Assembly: GCF_025860405.1 (NCBI RefSeq)
Contig: NZ_CP063785.1
Span: 3,100,001-3,164,000 of the forward strand
Direction: 5' to 3'
DNA: 64,000 bases
From: Tolypothrix sp. PCC 7712
GTDB lineage: Bacteria; Cyanobacteriota; Cyanobacteriia; Cyanobacteriales; Nostocaceae
Shown here: piece by piece, positions 30,067 to 38,657 of the stretch
How positions within the stretch are numbered: the first letter of the stretch is position 1
Layout of the letters: the number at the start of each line of letters is the position of its first letter
Translations under genes and position numbers: made by a program
The notes under the pieces: model-generated
Seen by the model: the letters and a program-made list of their open reading frames with translations, nothing else
Database searches by the model: none
What the model was told of the DNA's origin: nothing

Positions 30067-31773
30067 ATGTTGGACTTGCTGATTCAAAACGGGTTGATTT
30101 TCGATGGTTTAGGATCTGCACCTATACGTGGGGATATTGGAATTCAAAATGGCCGGATTGTAGGTATTGCTCCTAGCTTATCTACCCCAGCGCGTGAAGT
30201 AGTTGATGCTGCTGGATTGTGGGTTACACCGGGATTTATCGATATTCATACACATTACGATTTAGAGTTAGAGATTGCACCAGGATTGAGCGAATCGGTG
30301 CGTCATGGTGTTACCAGCGTGGTGATTGGCAATTGCAGTTTATCTGTTGCCATTGGTGAAGCTCAAATGCTGGCAGATATTTTTCAGCGAGTCGAAACAT
30401 TATCTCATCGGTTAATTGCCAAATGGTTGAACAAGTCAATATCTTGGCAAACACCAGCAGAATATTTACAGCATTTACAACAGTTACCACTAGGGCCAAA
30501 TGTTGCGCCTTTATTTGGACATAGTGCTTTACGCGCTCACGTTATGGGGTTGGAACGCAGCTTAACCGTTCAGCCGAGCAGATTTGAGCTAAAACTGATG
30601 CAGCGCATAGCAGCAGATGCTTTAGACGCGGGATTTGTCGGGATTTCTATTGATATGTTTCCTTGGCATAGGATGAGTGGCGAATGGCAAGGTTATACAA
30701 TTCCCTCACAACACGCGAAATTTAAAGAATATGCGATGCTGGCAAAGCTTTGTAAGCAGCGCGATCGCGTTTTTCAAGTCACTCCTAATTTACAAAAGCT
30801 GGCTTCTTTTGTAGAGATTCTGCGTATGGGTTCGGGGTTTGGCAAGCGACTGCGGCTAACTGTCCTCTCTGCTTTGGATGCTGTACATAATCGCCAACTC
30901 TGGCGCACATTTTCCCCTCTTCTATTCATTTGGAATCGGCTTCTTAATGGTAATGTGCGCTTTCAAACGCTAACAGAACCATTCACAATTTATTCTGATG
31001 GCCCTGTTACTCCCTTATTTGAAGAATTTGCAACAGGCGCACAACTAAATGGTTGTGAGTCACGCCAAGAAAGACAAAAATTATGGCAATCTGAAAGTTT
31101 TTGTCGTCAATTTCGTCAAGAATGGCTCAGTAAATGGCGAAATTCTTTTCATCGCCAGTTAGATTTGATAGAAGTTGTTGACTGTCCCGAAGCAAGTTGG
31201 CAAGGGTTGAGTTTTGCAGAAATTGCCCGCCAAAAGCAACAGGAACCTGTAGATTTGTTTATGCAGGCGTTGCAAGAATACGATACAGATTTGCGTTGGG
31301 TAGCAACAGGAGCCAACGATCGCTTAAAACCCCGTTTAGCGATGATGCAGCACCCGCATATTTTCCCTGGATTTACTGATGCTGGCGCTCATGTGCGTAA
31401 CTTGGGATACTATGATGGCGCGTTGTCTTTGCTGAAGCAGGCTGTAACAACGAATTTTCTGACACCGGAAGCGGCGATTTTTCGAGTTACAGGAGAACCT
31501 GCAACTTGGTTTCGGCTGGATACGGGAGTGCTGAGAGTTGGTGCGAAAGCAGATATAGTTTTACTCAACCCCAATGCGCTCAATCAAGCAATCAGTCCTC
31601 AGGTGGAAATATTAGATCCTGTGTTGGATGGTGAACCTCGGATGGTGAAGCGCGGTTCAGATGAGATTGTGCAAGCGGTTTATATTAATGGAGTTCGGGT
31701 TATTTCTAAGGGAGAGGTGAGCGATCGCTTAGGGAGTGAAAGATTGGGAAGTATTTTGTCTCCGTTGTCATGA
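30067..31773 (+). CDS. Amidohydrolase, N-acyl-D-amino-acid deacylase type
   Basis: A 568-residue protein of the metal-dependent amidohydrolase superfamily. 'DLLIQNGLIFDG' and 'VVDAAGLWVTPGFIDIHTHYD' give the small beta-sandwich and the first metal-binding HxH (61-63). 'GNCS' stands where D-aminoacylases have GNCG. Late motifs 'GFTDAGAHVRNLGYYD' (Asp active-site region) and 'GVLRVGAKADIVLLNP' complete the fold. It probably hydrolyses an N-acyl or cyclic amide; the substrate is unknown. Its last 18 codons and the following bases are duplicated 723 bp downstream. Confidence 0.83.
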   Translation: MLDLLIQNGLIFDGLGSAPIRGDIGIQNGRIVGIAPSLSTPAREVVDAAGLWVTPGFIDIHTHYDLELEIAPGLSESVRHGVTSVVIGNCSLSVAIGEAQMLADIFQRVETLSHRLIAKWLNKSISWQTPAEYLQHLQQLPLGPNVAPLFGHSALRAHVMGLERSLTVQPSRFELKLMQRIAADALDAGFVGISIDMFPWHRMSGEWQGYTIPSQHAKFKEYAMLAKLCKQRDRVFQVTPNLQKLASFVEILRMGSGFGKRLRLTVLSALDAVHNRQLWRTFSPLLFIWNRLLNGNVRFQTLTEPFTIYSDGPVTPLFEEFATGAQLNGCESRQERQKLWQSESFCRQFRQEWLSKWRNSFHRQLDLIEVVDCPEASWQGLSFAEIARQKQQEPVDLFMQALQEYDTDLRWVATGANDRLKPRLAMMQHPHIFPGFTDAGAHVRNLGYYDGALSLLKQAVTTNFLTPEAAIFRVTGEPATWFRLDTGVLRVGAKADIVLLNPNALNQAISPQVEILDPVLDGEPRMVKRGSDEIVQAVYINGVRVISKGEVSDRLGSERLGSILSPLS

Positions 31774-31787
31774 GAGTATGTCACGCA
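31719..31787 (+). repeat. 69-bp direct repeat, left copy (end of amidohydrolase gene)
   Basis: It matches 32442-32510 with five mismatches in 69 bases and no gaps. It begins GAGCGATCGCTTAGGG and ends TCACGCA. The two copies bracket the first toxin-antitoxin module. Confidence 0.85.
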
Positions 31788-31899
31788 GACACAGAGAGTG
31801 CTATCAAAGAACTTGTTTGGATCGCATATTAAAGCAATATTTTCCGACAACTGCTTATCTTACAATAGACACTAAACCTTAAATTTGCTCTAGCAGGCG

Positions 31900-32178
31900 A
31901 TGGACACTACAGATAATTCCCCTATTGAGGATAAAGAGTCAGAGGTTTTGGTATCTGTGACAGAACTACAGCGTCAGCTTAATGACTTACTCAAGCAACT
32001 ATCGCCAGAACGATTACAGGTACTTGCTGATTTTGCGGCTTACTTAGCAAATGCTGAAAGCGAAGCAGCAACCCAAGAACTTTTGGCAATTTCTGGATTG
32101 TTAGAGCGAGTTAAGCAAAATCAAGCTACCTCTAAAAGCGAGTACAAAAATTGGAGAACCCTTCGTTCTGATGTATGA
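31900..32178 (+). CDS. Antitoxin-like protein, upstream gene of a RelE-type module
   Basis: A 92-residue acidic, helical protein with 'VTELQRQLNDLLKQLSPERLQVLADFAAYL', typical of small cyanobacterial antitoxin-like proteins that precede RelE-family toxins. Its last eight bases overlap the start of the toxin frame, as in co-translated toxin-antitoxin operons. Because the partner toxin is interrupted, it may be a solo antitoxin now. Confidence 0.65.
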   Translation: MDTTDNSPIEDKESEVLVSVTELQRQLNDLLKQLSPERLQVLADFAAYLANAESEAATQELLAISGLLERVKQNQATSKSEYKNWRTLRSDV

Positions 32179-32434
32179 AGTTCTTCTCCATCCCGATGCC
32201 CAAAAGGTTTATATTAATGCTGACAAAGCCCTAGGAAAGAAAATTGCTCGATGTTTACAACAGCTAGAGCAAACTCCCCTGTTGCACCCCAACATTAAAG
32301 CCCTAAAAGGAGATTATGCAGGGTAATACCGCTACAGAATTGGGGATTACAGGGTGATCTATTCGATAGATGATGAACTCGCGCAGGTGTTTGTTGTGGC
32401 GATCGCCCATCGCAGTGAAGTTTATGAGTCATGA
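32171..32434 (+). pseudogene. RelE/ParE-type toxin with premature stop
   Basis: The frame starts MYEVLLHPDAQKVYIN and continues to 'LKGDYAG', then TAA at 32324-32326, then '[15 protein letters not shown]', '[14 protein letters not shown]' and the natural TGA. The part after the stop is the conserved catalytic core of RelE toxins, where family members usually have a Leu at the stop position ([11 protein letters not shown]). One T-to-A change in TTA would explain it. The rest of the frame is intact, so inactivation looks recent. Confidence 0.8.
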
Positions 32435-32441
32435 AGGTGAT

Positions 32442-32510
32442 GAGCGATCGCTTAGGGCGTGAAAAATTGGGAAGCGTTTTGTCTCCGTTGTCATGAGAGT
32501 ATTTCACGCA
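32442..32510 (+). repeat. 69-bp direct repeat, right copy
   Basis: Partner of 31719-31787. It begins eight bases after the natural toxin stop and carries a fragment of the amidohydrolase 3' end out of context. Confidence 0.85.
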
Positions 32511-32523
32511 AAGGGAAGTTTGA

Positions 32524-32820
32524 TTAAATTCTATGCAACCACTGTTTTGGATCGCGTTTTGCATGGAAGCAAGCAAGTACAAAAACAGTATCTTGCTCAA
32601 AAACGTAAAGAATGATGTATGGGAATCGACGGATTAATGCTCTTCTTACTTGTTTGTGGATGACTTGGTAAGCCTAGGGTTTTCGTGTAATTCCTGACAG
32701 ACAAACATCAACTGCACGAACAAACTCAGAACCTAAACCGGAATTCTGGGATTCGTACCACTCAAAAGTATCCTGAATATCGTATTCTGCTTCTGGCTGA
32801 ATAATCAGGTTATAGTTCAT
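32524..32820 (-). pseudogene. Second RelE/ParE-type toxin, broken by stop and frameshift
   Basis: On the minus strand from ATG 32820: MNYNLIIQPEAEYDIQDTF, 'EWYESQNSGLGSEFVRAVD', then 'GITRKP' and TAG at 32676-32674, then 'AYQVIHKQVRRALIRRFPY' and 'VFEQDTVFVLAS'. A frameshift follows, after which another frame gives the usual family end 'AKRDPKQWLHRI' and TAA. Family members usually read NP-L-AYQV at the stop, so a Leu codon again became a stop. Two separate lesions show a true pseudogene. Confidence 0.8.
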
Positions 32821-33044
32821 CGGGAAAAGCCTAACCGTTTTTTAACCTCTTCCCAACTAGAACCATTTGCGGGGTTTTTCTTGTAAATTTCTAAGCGCCG
32901 ATCTAGTTCCTGTTGTTGCGCTTCACTCAAGGGAAGCTCCTCTTGCTGTTCTAAAATGCTATCCCATAAATCTTCAGCAAGTTGGATACGTTCTGCAACG
33001 CTGAGTTCAGAAATTTCAACTTTCAACAATGGATGGGAACTCAT
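32817..33044 (-). CDS. Addiction-module antitoxin (second toxin-antitoxin pair)
   Basis: A 75-residue protein of the 'addiction module component' family. Its core 'ISELSVAERIQLAEDLWDSI' and 'LPLSEAQQQELDRRLEIYKK' are characteristic, as is 'GSSWEEVKKRL' near the C-terminus. Its TGA overlaps the toxin ATG (ATGA), so the genes were translationally coupled. The partner toxin is a pseudogene. The gene itself appears intact. Confidence 0.85.
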   Translation of the reverse strand: MSSHPLLKVEISELSVAERIQLAEDLWDSILEQQEELPLSEAQQQELDRRLEIYKKNPANGSSWEEVKKRLGFSR

Positions 33045-33555
33045 GAGTTCAGAGTGAGGGTTTAGCCTTTACCTAATATTACAGTATTGCGGCTTGAGGT
33101 GTGGGAAAGTTGCTAGCGATCGCATCCCAAAAGCTTATATAAAAAGTAGTATAATTATTTAGTATACAGTAATCAGCAATACTTCCTTTCTTTAATCCCT
33201 AACTGATAATTTTATTAATTAAAAATTGATTGTGACTGATAGAATTAAATTTTTGTTATCTGAATAATCCCAATTCAAATAGTGTTGGCGATAGATAAAT
33301 CATGCGGAGGATATAGCACCGTTTCCTACATATCTGTAATATCTTTTTTTTAATTAGTATGATGTAATGACTAAACTAGAAATCATGTTGAGAAATAATC
33401 TATCTACGGCATGATGAAGATAACTTCTTAATCGCTTTATAGTATTTTAACGATGCCCACGTTAAGATTGATGCGGCAAGTATGATAACTCGCTAAAGTA
33501 ATACTAAAAATTGCGATCGCTTGTGTTAAATCTATTAAAAATTTGCATCAGAATC
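33045..33555. other. Intergenic region, no feature seen
   Basis: AT-rich, about 510 bp, upstream of both the antitoxin and the rhodanese gene. I see no gene, hairpin or repeat array apart from a HIP1 site near 33513. Confidence 0.5.
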
Positions 33556-33993
33556 ATGTTTCCTGCTGTGAATTCCATTACGACAGCAGAATTTGCTAAA
33601 TGGCGATCGGATTCTGCCAAGCTACAACCTTTAGTGCTAGATGCACGCAGTCCAGCAGAGTATGGAGTCAGTCATCTCAAATCAGCAATACGTATCGATC
33701 CGATTATTTTACACTCAAAAAAGGCTTTGAGGATTTCAAAAGATAGCCCTATTGTTGTGTACTGTTCAATTGGTTATCGTAGTGCCAAAATTGCTCAACA
33801 GCTTCAAAAGCAAGGTTTTACCTCTATTTATAACTTAAGCGGAGGTATTTTTGAGTGGGCAAATGAAGGACGACCTATTTTTAAAGATGACAACCATCAA
33901 ACAGAGTTTGTGCATCCTTATGATGCAAAATGGGGAAAAATGCTGAAAGCTAATTACCATCCTCAAAATTGCTCTTATCTCGCTTCTCGATGA
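33556..33993 (+). CDS. Rhodanese-domain protein
   Basis: This is 145 residues from the ATG at 33556; a TTG at 33511 would add 15 residues with no support. It has a single rhodanese domain with 'PLVLDARSPAEYGVSHLKSA', the active-site loop 'YCSIGYRS' (Cys70) and 'NLSGGIFEWANEG'. Catalytic Cys is present, so sulfur transfer or persulfide binding is possible. The loop is six residues, as in sulfurtransferases and not in Cdc25-type phosphatases. No partner genes adjoin. Confidence 0.82.
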   Translation: MFPAVNSITTAEFAKWRSDSAKLQPLVLDARSPAEYGVSHLKSAIRIDPIILHSKKALRISKDSPIVVYCSIGYRSAKIAQQLQKQGFTSIYNLSGGIFEWANEGRPIFKDDNHQTEFVHPYDAKWGKMLKANYHPQNCSYLASR

Positions 33994-34085
33994 CAACAAA
34001 GCGGCAAAGGAGAGAAAGATAATTAGCAAAAAATGATAGCTTTGCTCCTCGACTTGTTTTTTGAGTTGGATGGATGATGAAACCC

Positions 34086-34209
34086 CAATACGGTTCGGAT
34101 AAGTATTTTGCATCTCTCTCGTGATTTGGGAAAAGGGTAATGGGAAAAGGGTAAGGGTGAATTCAATCCTTTTCCCCTTTTCCCTTTCCCCCTTAACCGA
34201 ACTGTATTG
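34086..34209. mobile_element. CAATAC/GTATTG MITE-like element, copy C
   Basis: The left end CAATACGGTTCGGATAAG pairs with the right end CTTAACCGAACTGTATTG. The interior has the same AAGGGTAA/CCCTTTTCC arms as copies A and D. No target duplication is recognisable. Confidence 0.7.
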
Positions 34210-34362
34210 GGCACTGCCTTGTCTTTACAATTATCTGTACCTCACCAACTTGCAATCTGCTGTAAGATTTACTTTATAAATAAATACAGTTCAGTTCAGT
34301 TAAGAAAATTAATTGATAACAAAACCAAAAAACTAGTTATTCAACAACAAAACAGAACAATC

Positions 34363-34429
34363 ATTTTGGAGGGGGTTTGGGGGACGCAACCGTCACCCAA
34401 TCGGGGGTTTGGGGGAGAATCCCCCAATT
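34363..34429. repeat. G/C-tract palindromic repeat, copy 2 (inverted)
   Basis: Reverse-complement relative of 22231-22298, starting ATTTTGGAGGGGGTTTGGGG and ending CCCCCAATT. One base in the G5 tract is changed. Confidence 0.8.
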
Positions 34430-34745
34430 CTTCTAGCTTCTTTAATAAGTGACCGAAGCGATTTTAGATTTTAGATTTTAGATTTTGGATTAAATGAAAA
34501 TTTGAAATCTAAAATATTTGGTCTCAAGCCTCTGGGTTAACCCAGAAGAAAAACAAAAATTTTTCAATATTTAAGCCTCTTCTTTATAAGGAGAGGTTAA
34601 TCCAAAAGACGCTCGCGGACTCGCTAACGCTGCGCTATCGTAAATCCACGCATCCAAAATTGAATGACAAATCAATGGCTAATAAGCTTAACTGAACTGT
34701 ATTACTTTATAAATGGTCTCTAATTATTTTTATCTCCAAACTCCA

Positions 34746-34783
34746 TAAAAAAAGAAAGAAGATGTAAAAATATCTTCTTTCTT
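34746..34783 (-). terminator. Rho-independent terminator after DUF2973 gene
   Basis: The arms AAGAAAGAAGAT and ATCTTCTTTCTT pair over 12 bp with an 8-base loop. On the minus strand T residues follow. It lies 50 bp beyond the leftward gene. Confidence 0.8.
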
Positions 34784-34832
34784 GACCTTTTATTTAATGA
34801 ATTAATCTTCGCTCAGGACTGAGTACTCCGAG

Positions 34833-35150
34833 TTAACCTTCTTCTTGATTCTCAACTTTACGGCCAGGAGAAGATTCATACAAAGCATCTAGCTGTTGGC
34901 GCGCATCTTCGACGTTGATTGACCGCATCACTAATAATGGTTCTTTAATTAAGTTACCTGCATTATCTAATAATTCTGGATGTGGCGGAAAATGCTTGTT
35001 AACTGAGGGATAGCCATATCTCCCCTGGTTTCTAGTTGCTGGATAATTGCGCTCTCGATCAAAACTAAACATGATCAGATTGCGAATTAAATTAGCAACA
35101 GCGATAACGGCAAGAATTGTAAAAGCAAGAATGTAAAGCAGGTGTAACAT
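34833..35150 (-). CDS. DUF2973 family membrane protein
   Basis: This is 105 residues from the ATG at 35150, which has GGAGGA seven bases upstream; an ATG at 35174 lacks one. One N-terminal membrane helix (LLYILAFTILAVIAVANLI) is followed by a basic/polar cytoplasmic tail with 'HPELLDNAGNLIKEPLLVMRS', characteristic of the cyanobacterial DUF2973 family. Function unknown. It follows the DUF2605 gene, a pairing common in cyanobacteria. Confidence 0.8.
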   Translation of the reverse strand: MLHLLYILAFTILAVIAVANLIRNLIMFSFDRERNYPATRNQGRYGYPSVNKHFPPHPELLDNAGNLIKEPLLVMRSINVEDARQQLDALYESSPGRKVENQEEG

Positions 35151-35433
35151 CGGGTTATCCTCCAGAGGAAGCAAGTTCTAAAAGTTTTTACTGTAACTTT
35201 TCGCTTTACTAGTAATTAAAATTACATATAGAGCGAATGGCTGAAGCACATTGATATGTCTAGGTTTCGCAGGGGGGAATGTATTGACCGTTATCCAAAC
35301 CACGGTAGCATGTTATACATTTTTTTCTGTTTTATTCAAAATTTATTAAGGATTGATTACTAAATATCGAACTGAAATATTGCGTTGCTTTTTTAATTAA
35401 GTCTACCGAACTTAATGAAAAAAAACTTCACTC

Positions 35434-35751
35434 TCACACATCTCTTTCTTTATGGAAGCGTATTGCCACTTTCCAGCATTCTGTCACTAATTCGTGCCAA
35501 GGCTTAATTGTTGCCATTTCAATACCAACTTGCCCATCAGTTGCACTGAACATCATCTTTGCTGTATTGAGTTCATCCTGGGCTTGCTGGATTCTGAGAA
35601 GCAAGTCTGATTTGTCTTGCTCACTCATAAATGAAATTTGCTCGGTTTCGAGAAATTTACGCGATCGCGTAAACCAATACTGAAAATCCTCTAACAGAGG
35701 TTCCAATAAAGCTTTGAGCACTTCAGCCCCTGGTAAATTTGAGTCTCGCAT
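35434..35751 (-). CDS. DUF2605 family protein
   Basis: A 105-residue soluble helical protein with 'LLEPLLEDFQYWFTRSRKFLE' and 'KPWHELVTECWKVA', typical of the cyanobacterial DUF2605 family. It lies 283 bp upstream of the DUF2973 gene in the same direction; the two families are often neighbours. Function unknown. Confidence 0.8.
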   Translation of the reverse strand: MRDSNLPGAEVLKALLEPLLEDFQYWFTRSRKFLETEQISFMSEQDKSDLLLRIQQAQDELNTAKMMFSATDGQVGIEMATIKPWHELVTECWKVAIRFHKERDV

Positions 35752-36382
35752 AAATGAGAAGCATACGTCTATCTTTCTTTATAATATTAACCTTATTTAC
35801 AATTCTTAATATTATATTTTAACCCCTCCCCAGATAGATGTAAAGGAGATTGTAGCTTATGATACTTTTTTCTATTTTATCCTTATTCCCAAAGATTTGC
35901 ATAGATCCTCCAATGAGAATGTTGCAAGTGAAATAATTATAGAAGCAAGAAAAAGTCAACTGCGATCGTTGTAAGGTAAATTCACTCGCAGGATAGATTC
36001 TAATATTAAAGATATATTGAGAATTTTTGATTTTATGTAATTAGCAAGTAAGTTTATGTTGATCCCCTATGGAAAGTTCCTACAATTCCTGGCGCGTAGT
36101 GTCTTTTAGCCTGTAGGTTGTGTTGAGTATAAGTGAAGTCAACCTACTTCTGCAAAATGCCAAAAAGTCTCACTCAATACTTTTAATTAAAAATCAAAAA
36201 TCTAAAATTAAAATATTAAAGGCAAAATAATACGAATACAAAATTAAAATAAGTAAAATTGCTGGGAATTGCTAGAACTGTTTGCAGTACACAAGCTTAA
36301 CCTAAAATCTAAAATTCCAACTTGGTATAACTCCCCTGGCTTAGAGAACCAGGAGTGTTAAACAAAATGCCTACCTGCATGA
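35752..36382. other. Intergenic region with small palindromes
   Basis: No gene is visible. GTAGGTTG...AACCTAC at 36113-36147 is a short inverted repeat of a dispersed type. At about 36329-36360 CTCCCCTGG...CCAGGAG may be the terminator of the leftward PHP gene that ends at 36383. Confidence 0.5.
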
Positions 36383-37069
36383 TTACAAACGCTGGAGTAT
36401 GTTTAAACCGTGGGTATCAGTACCGCAGGTATTGTAAAGACTATATTCGTTAGCCAAATGTTGTATTTGTTCTGATTCTAAAGAACTTGGTCTCCAAGGG
36501 TTCGGGTTATTGTAAGCGTAGAAAGTTTCTACACCATCGATTCCCCTTTCCGCAGCAGCAGGAATTAAATCTAAGTGCGATCGCCTAAAGCGTGCTGGGT
36601 GAGCTAATACTGCTAATCCCCCCGCCTCATGAATCGCAGCAATGACGTTATTTGCTTGGTATTCTGCGCCTGTTGTGGCTTTTCTTTGCAAATAAGGTTT
36701 CATGCTATGGTGTTCTGGCTGGAAAGAGTAAGCCAGAATATGAACTTCTACATCTAAAAGGTTGGCATTAATTTCTACACCAGTCCACAGATGGGGAGCG
36801 CTTGCACCCGGATTATTCCACTTCCAGTCTTCTAACCAAGCTTTGGCAACTTGGTATCCACCAATACTATGATGATCGGTGATTGCTAGTCCTTGTAAAC
36901 CAATAGCGATCGCCTGTTCCATCAATGTATTTGGCTGCAATCTGCCATCAGAGTGAACAGTATGTATATGAAAATTAAATGACCTCGGACAACTTTGAGC
37001 ATTAATATTTTGGAATACTTGCTTTAAAATTTCCGTGGAAGCTGAAGTCCGAGCAAAATTTACAACCAT
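36383..37069 (-). CDS. PHP-domain metal-dependent phosphoesterase
   Basis: A 228-residue protein. The four PHP metal motifs are visible: 'HIHTVHSDG' (34-42), 'ITDHHS', 'VEVHILAY' and 'LAVLAHPARF', with a final 'GTDTHG'. This set is typical of TrpH/RNase AM-like phosphoesterases that act on 3',5'-bisphosphate nucleotides or RNA 5' ends, which is a family inference. It is a single gene, possibly ended by the hairpin near 36340. Confidence 0.85.
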   Translation of the reverse strand: MVVNFARTSASTEILKQVFQNINAQSCPRSFNFHIHTVHSDGRLQPNTLMEQAIAIGLQGLAITDHHSIGGYQVAKAWLEDWKWNNPGASAPHLWTGVEINANLLDVEVHILAYSFQPEHHSMKPYLQRKATTGAEYQANNVIAAIHEAGGLAVLAHPARFRRSHLDLIPAAAERGIDGVETFYAYNNPNPWRPSSLESEQIQHLANEYSLYNTCGTDTHGLNILQRL

Positions 37070-37399
37070 AACCCCTCAAAGACAAAATACATTGTTCTCA
37101 ACACAGGAACACGCCGCATATTTCTAGATGAAAAACCACTAACACCATAAGCTAGTGTCAGTATTTTCTCGAATTCGACCGCAAATTTTTCAATATGTTA
37201 AGACTACGTTAGCAAATCTCAACGCTGACGGGCATGAGTATTTTCGATTGCATTTATCAGCATAGGTAACAAATAAGTCGAAACACTTATTCATTCCATA
37301 GAGATTAGTTGACAGGTGACTGCAACAGTTAACAGTCAACCGTCAACTATCAACACAATTCAATATGCTTTGTTCGATGTGCAACAGCCGATCAATGTT

Positions 37400-37511
37400 C
37401 AATATTTTTCGGTTAAGGGTAAAAAAGCGAAGGGGAAAGGGAAAAGAAGATATCTTTAACCTTTTCCCCAAACCCAATGGTGATGTAAAAATGCTTAACT
37501 GCGTAGTATTG
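37400..37511. mobile_element. CAATAC/GTATTG MITE-like element, copy D
   Basis: The left end CAATATTTTTCGGTTAAGGG pairs with the right end CTTAACTGCGTAGTATTG. Flanks GATCAATGTT (37390-37399) and GATGAATATT (37512-37521) agree at eight of ten positions, a decayed 10-bp target duplication. It lies directly before the purM stop. Confidence 0.7.
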
Positions 37512-37526
37512 GATGAATATTGTGAT

Positions 37527-38555
37527 TTAATCAAGCAATCCGACTAATGAATTATCACCAGTAATTACTTCACCAATGGCAAAAGTAGGAATATCTTGTG
37601 ATTGAAAGAAGGTTATTACTTGGTCAGCGCTATTTGGTGGGACTAATAGCACATAGCCAATACCCATATTGAAGGTATTATACATTGCTTCATCGTTCAC
37701 TCCTCCAGCTTCGGCTATCCACTGAAATAGTGGAGGAGTTATCAAATTATGGCGATTGATTTTAATTGCTTGACCTTTGCTTAAACATCTGGGTAAATTT
37801 TCTGGCAAACCACCACCTGTAATGTGTGCCATACCGTGAATTTCTAAACTAGCTTGACGTGCAGCTAGGATAGGTTTGACATAAATGCGCGTCGGTTTGA
37901 GGAAAGCTTCTCCAATGGTTTCGCCACCTAATGATTCTGGGCGTTCATTCCAATCGAATTTGTGATCGCTCACAATCTTTCGTACTAAACTTAAGCCATT
38001 ACTATGCACACCAGAACTAGCAAGAGCGATCGCAACATCTCCTACTTGTACCTGGGAACCATCAAGCATTTGGCTTTTTTCTACAATCCCTACACAAAAT
38101 CCCGCCAAATCATACTCACCGACTTGGTAAAAACCTGGCATTTCTGCGGTTTCTCCCCCCAGCAAAGCACAACCAGCTTGCTGACACCCAGCCGCAATTC
38201 CTGCAACTACCTCAGTTAATTGCTCTTTATCCAGCTTACCTGTTGCCAGATAATCTAAAAAAAACAGCGGTTCGGCTCCAGATGTCAGTACATCATTAAC
38301 GCACATCGCCACCAAATCAATACCTACAGTATCGTGGCGGTTAAGAACTTGAGCAATTTTGAGCTTTGTCCCAACACCATCTGTTCCAGAGACTAATACT
38401 GGTTCCTGATAACCCCCTGGAAGCTGAAAACAACCACCAAAACCACCTAGTCCCCCAAGTACTTCTTTTCTAAAAGTACTGTGAACCAAATTGCGAATTT
38501 TATCTACAAAGGCTCGCCCAGCCTCAACATCTACCCCAGCGTCCCGATAATCCAT
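37527..38555 (-). CDS. purM: Phosphoribosylformylglycinamidine cyclo-ligase (AIR synthetase)
   Basis: A 342-residue enzyme of purine synthesis that closes the imidazole ring of AIR using ATP. '[13 protein letters not shown]', '[14 protein letters not shown]', '[13 protein letters not shown]', '[14 protein letters not shown]', '[14 protein letters not shown]' and '[13 protein letters not shown]' are all present and diagnostic. Full length. An acnB gene lies upstream in the same direction, with a gap of 102 bp. Confidence 0.96.
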   Translation of the reverse strand: MDYRDAGVDVEAGRAFVDKIRNLVHSTFRKEVLGGLGGFGGCFQLPGGYQEPVLVSGTDGVGTKLKIAQVLNRHDTVGIDLVAMCVNDVLTSGAEPLFFLDYLATGKLDKEQLTEVVAGIAAGCQQAGCALLGGETAEMPGFYQVGEYDLAGFCVGIVEKSQMLDGSQVQVGDVAIALASSGVHSNGLSLVRKIVSDHKFDWNERPESLGGETIGEAFLKPTRIYVKPILAARQASLEIHGMAHITGGGLPENLPRCLSKGQAIKINRHNLITPPLFQWIAEAGGVNDEAMYNTFNMGIGYVLLVPPNSADQVITFFQSQDIPTFAIGEVITGDNSLVGLLD

Positions 38556-38657
38556 TCCTGACTGCTTCCTGACGGCACTGTTTTCAATTCACTCTAGTTA
38601 AGTAGAGTAAAGCTTTAACAACCTTGAGGTGAGCCATTAAGACTCACCCAAGTTAAA

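Larger units (their letters stand above)
33994..34832. other. Repeat-rich intergenic region
   Basis: No gene is visible. It holds the CAATAC element copy C (34086-34209), the G/C-tract repeat (34363-34429), GATTTTA heptamers (34461-34495), a CGC-rich SDR-like stretch (about 34608-34642) and the DUF2973 terminator. Confidence 0.6.

Noticed and set aside
32324..32326. Recoded stop (for example read as an amino acid) in the RelE-type toxin
   Set aside because: No recoding signal is visible, and the neighbouring toxin has a stop plus a frameshift, so simple decay is the better explanation.
32295..32600. 101-codon minus-strand frame
   Set aside because: It is the shifted end of the second toxin pseudogene running antisense through the first toxin.
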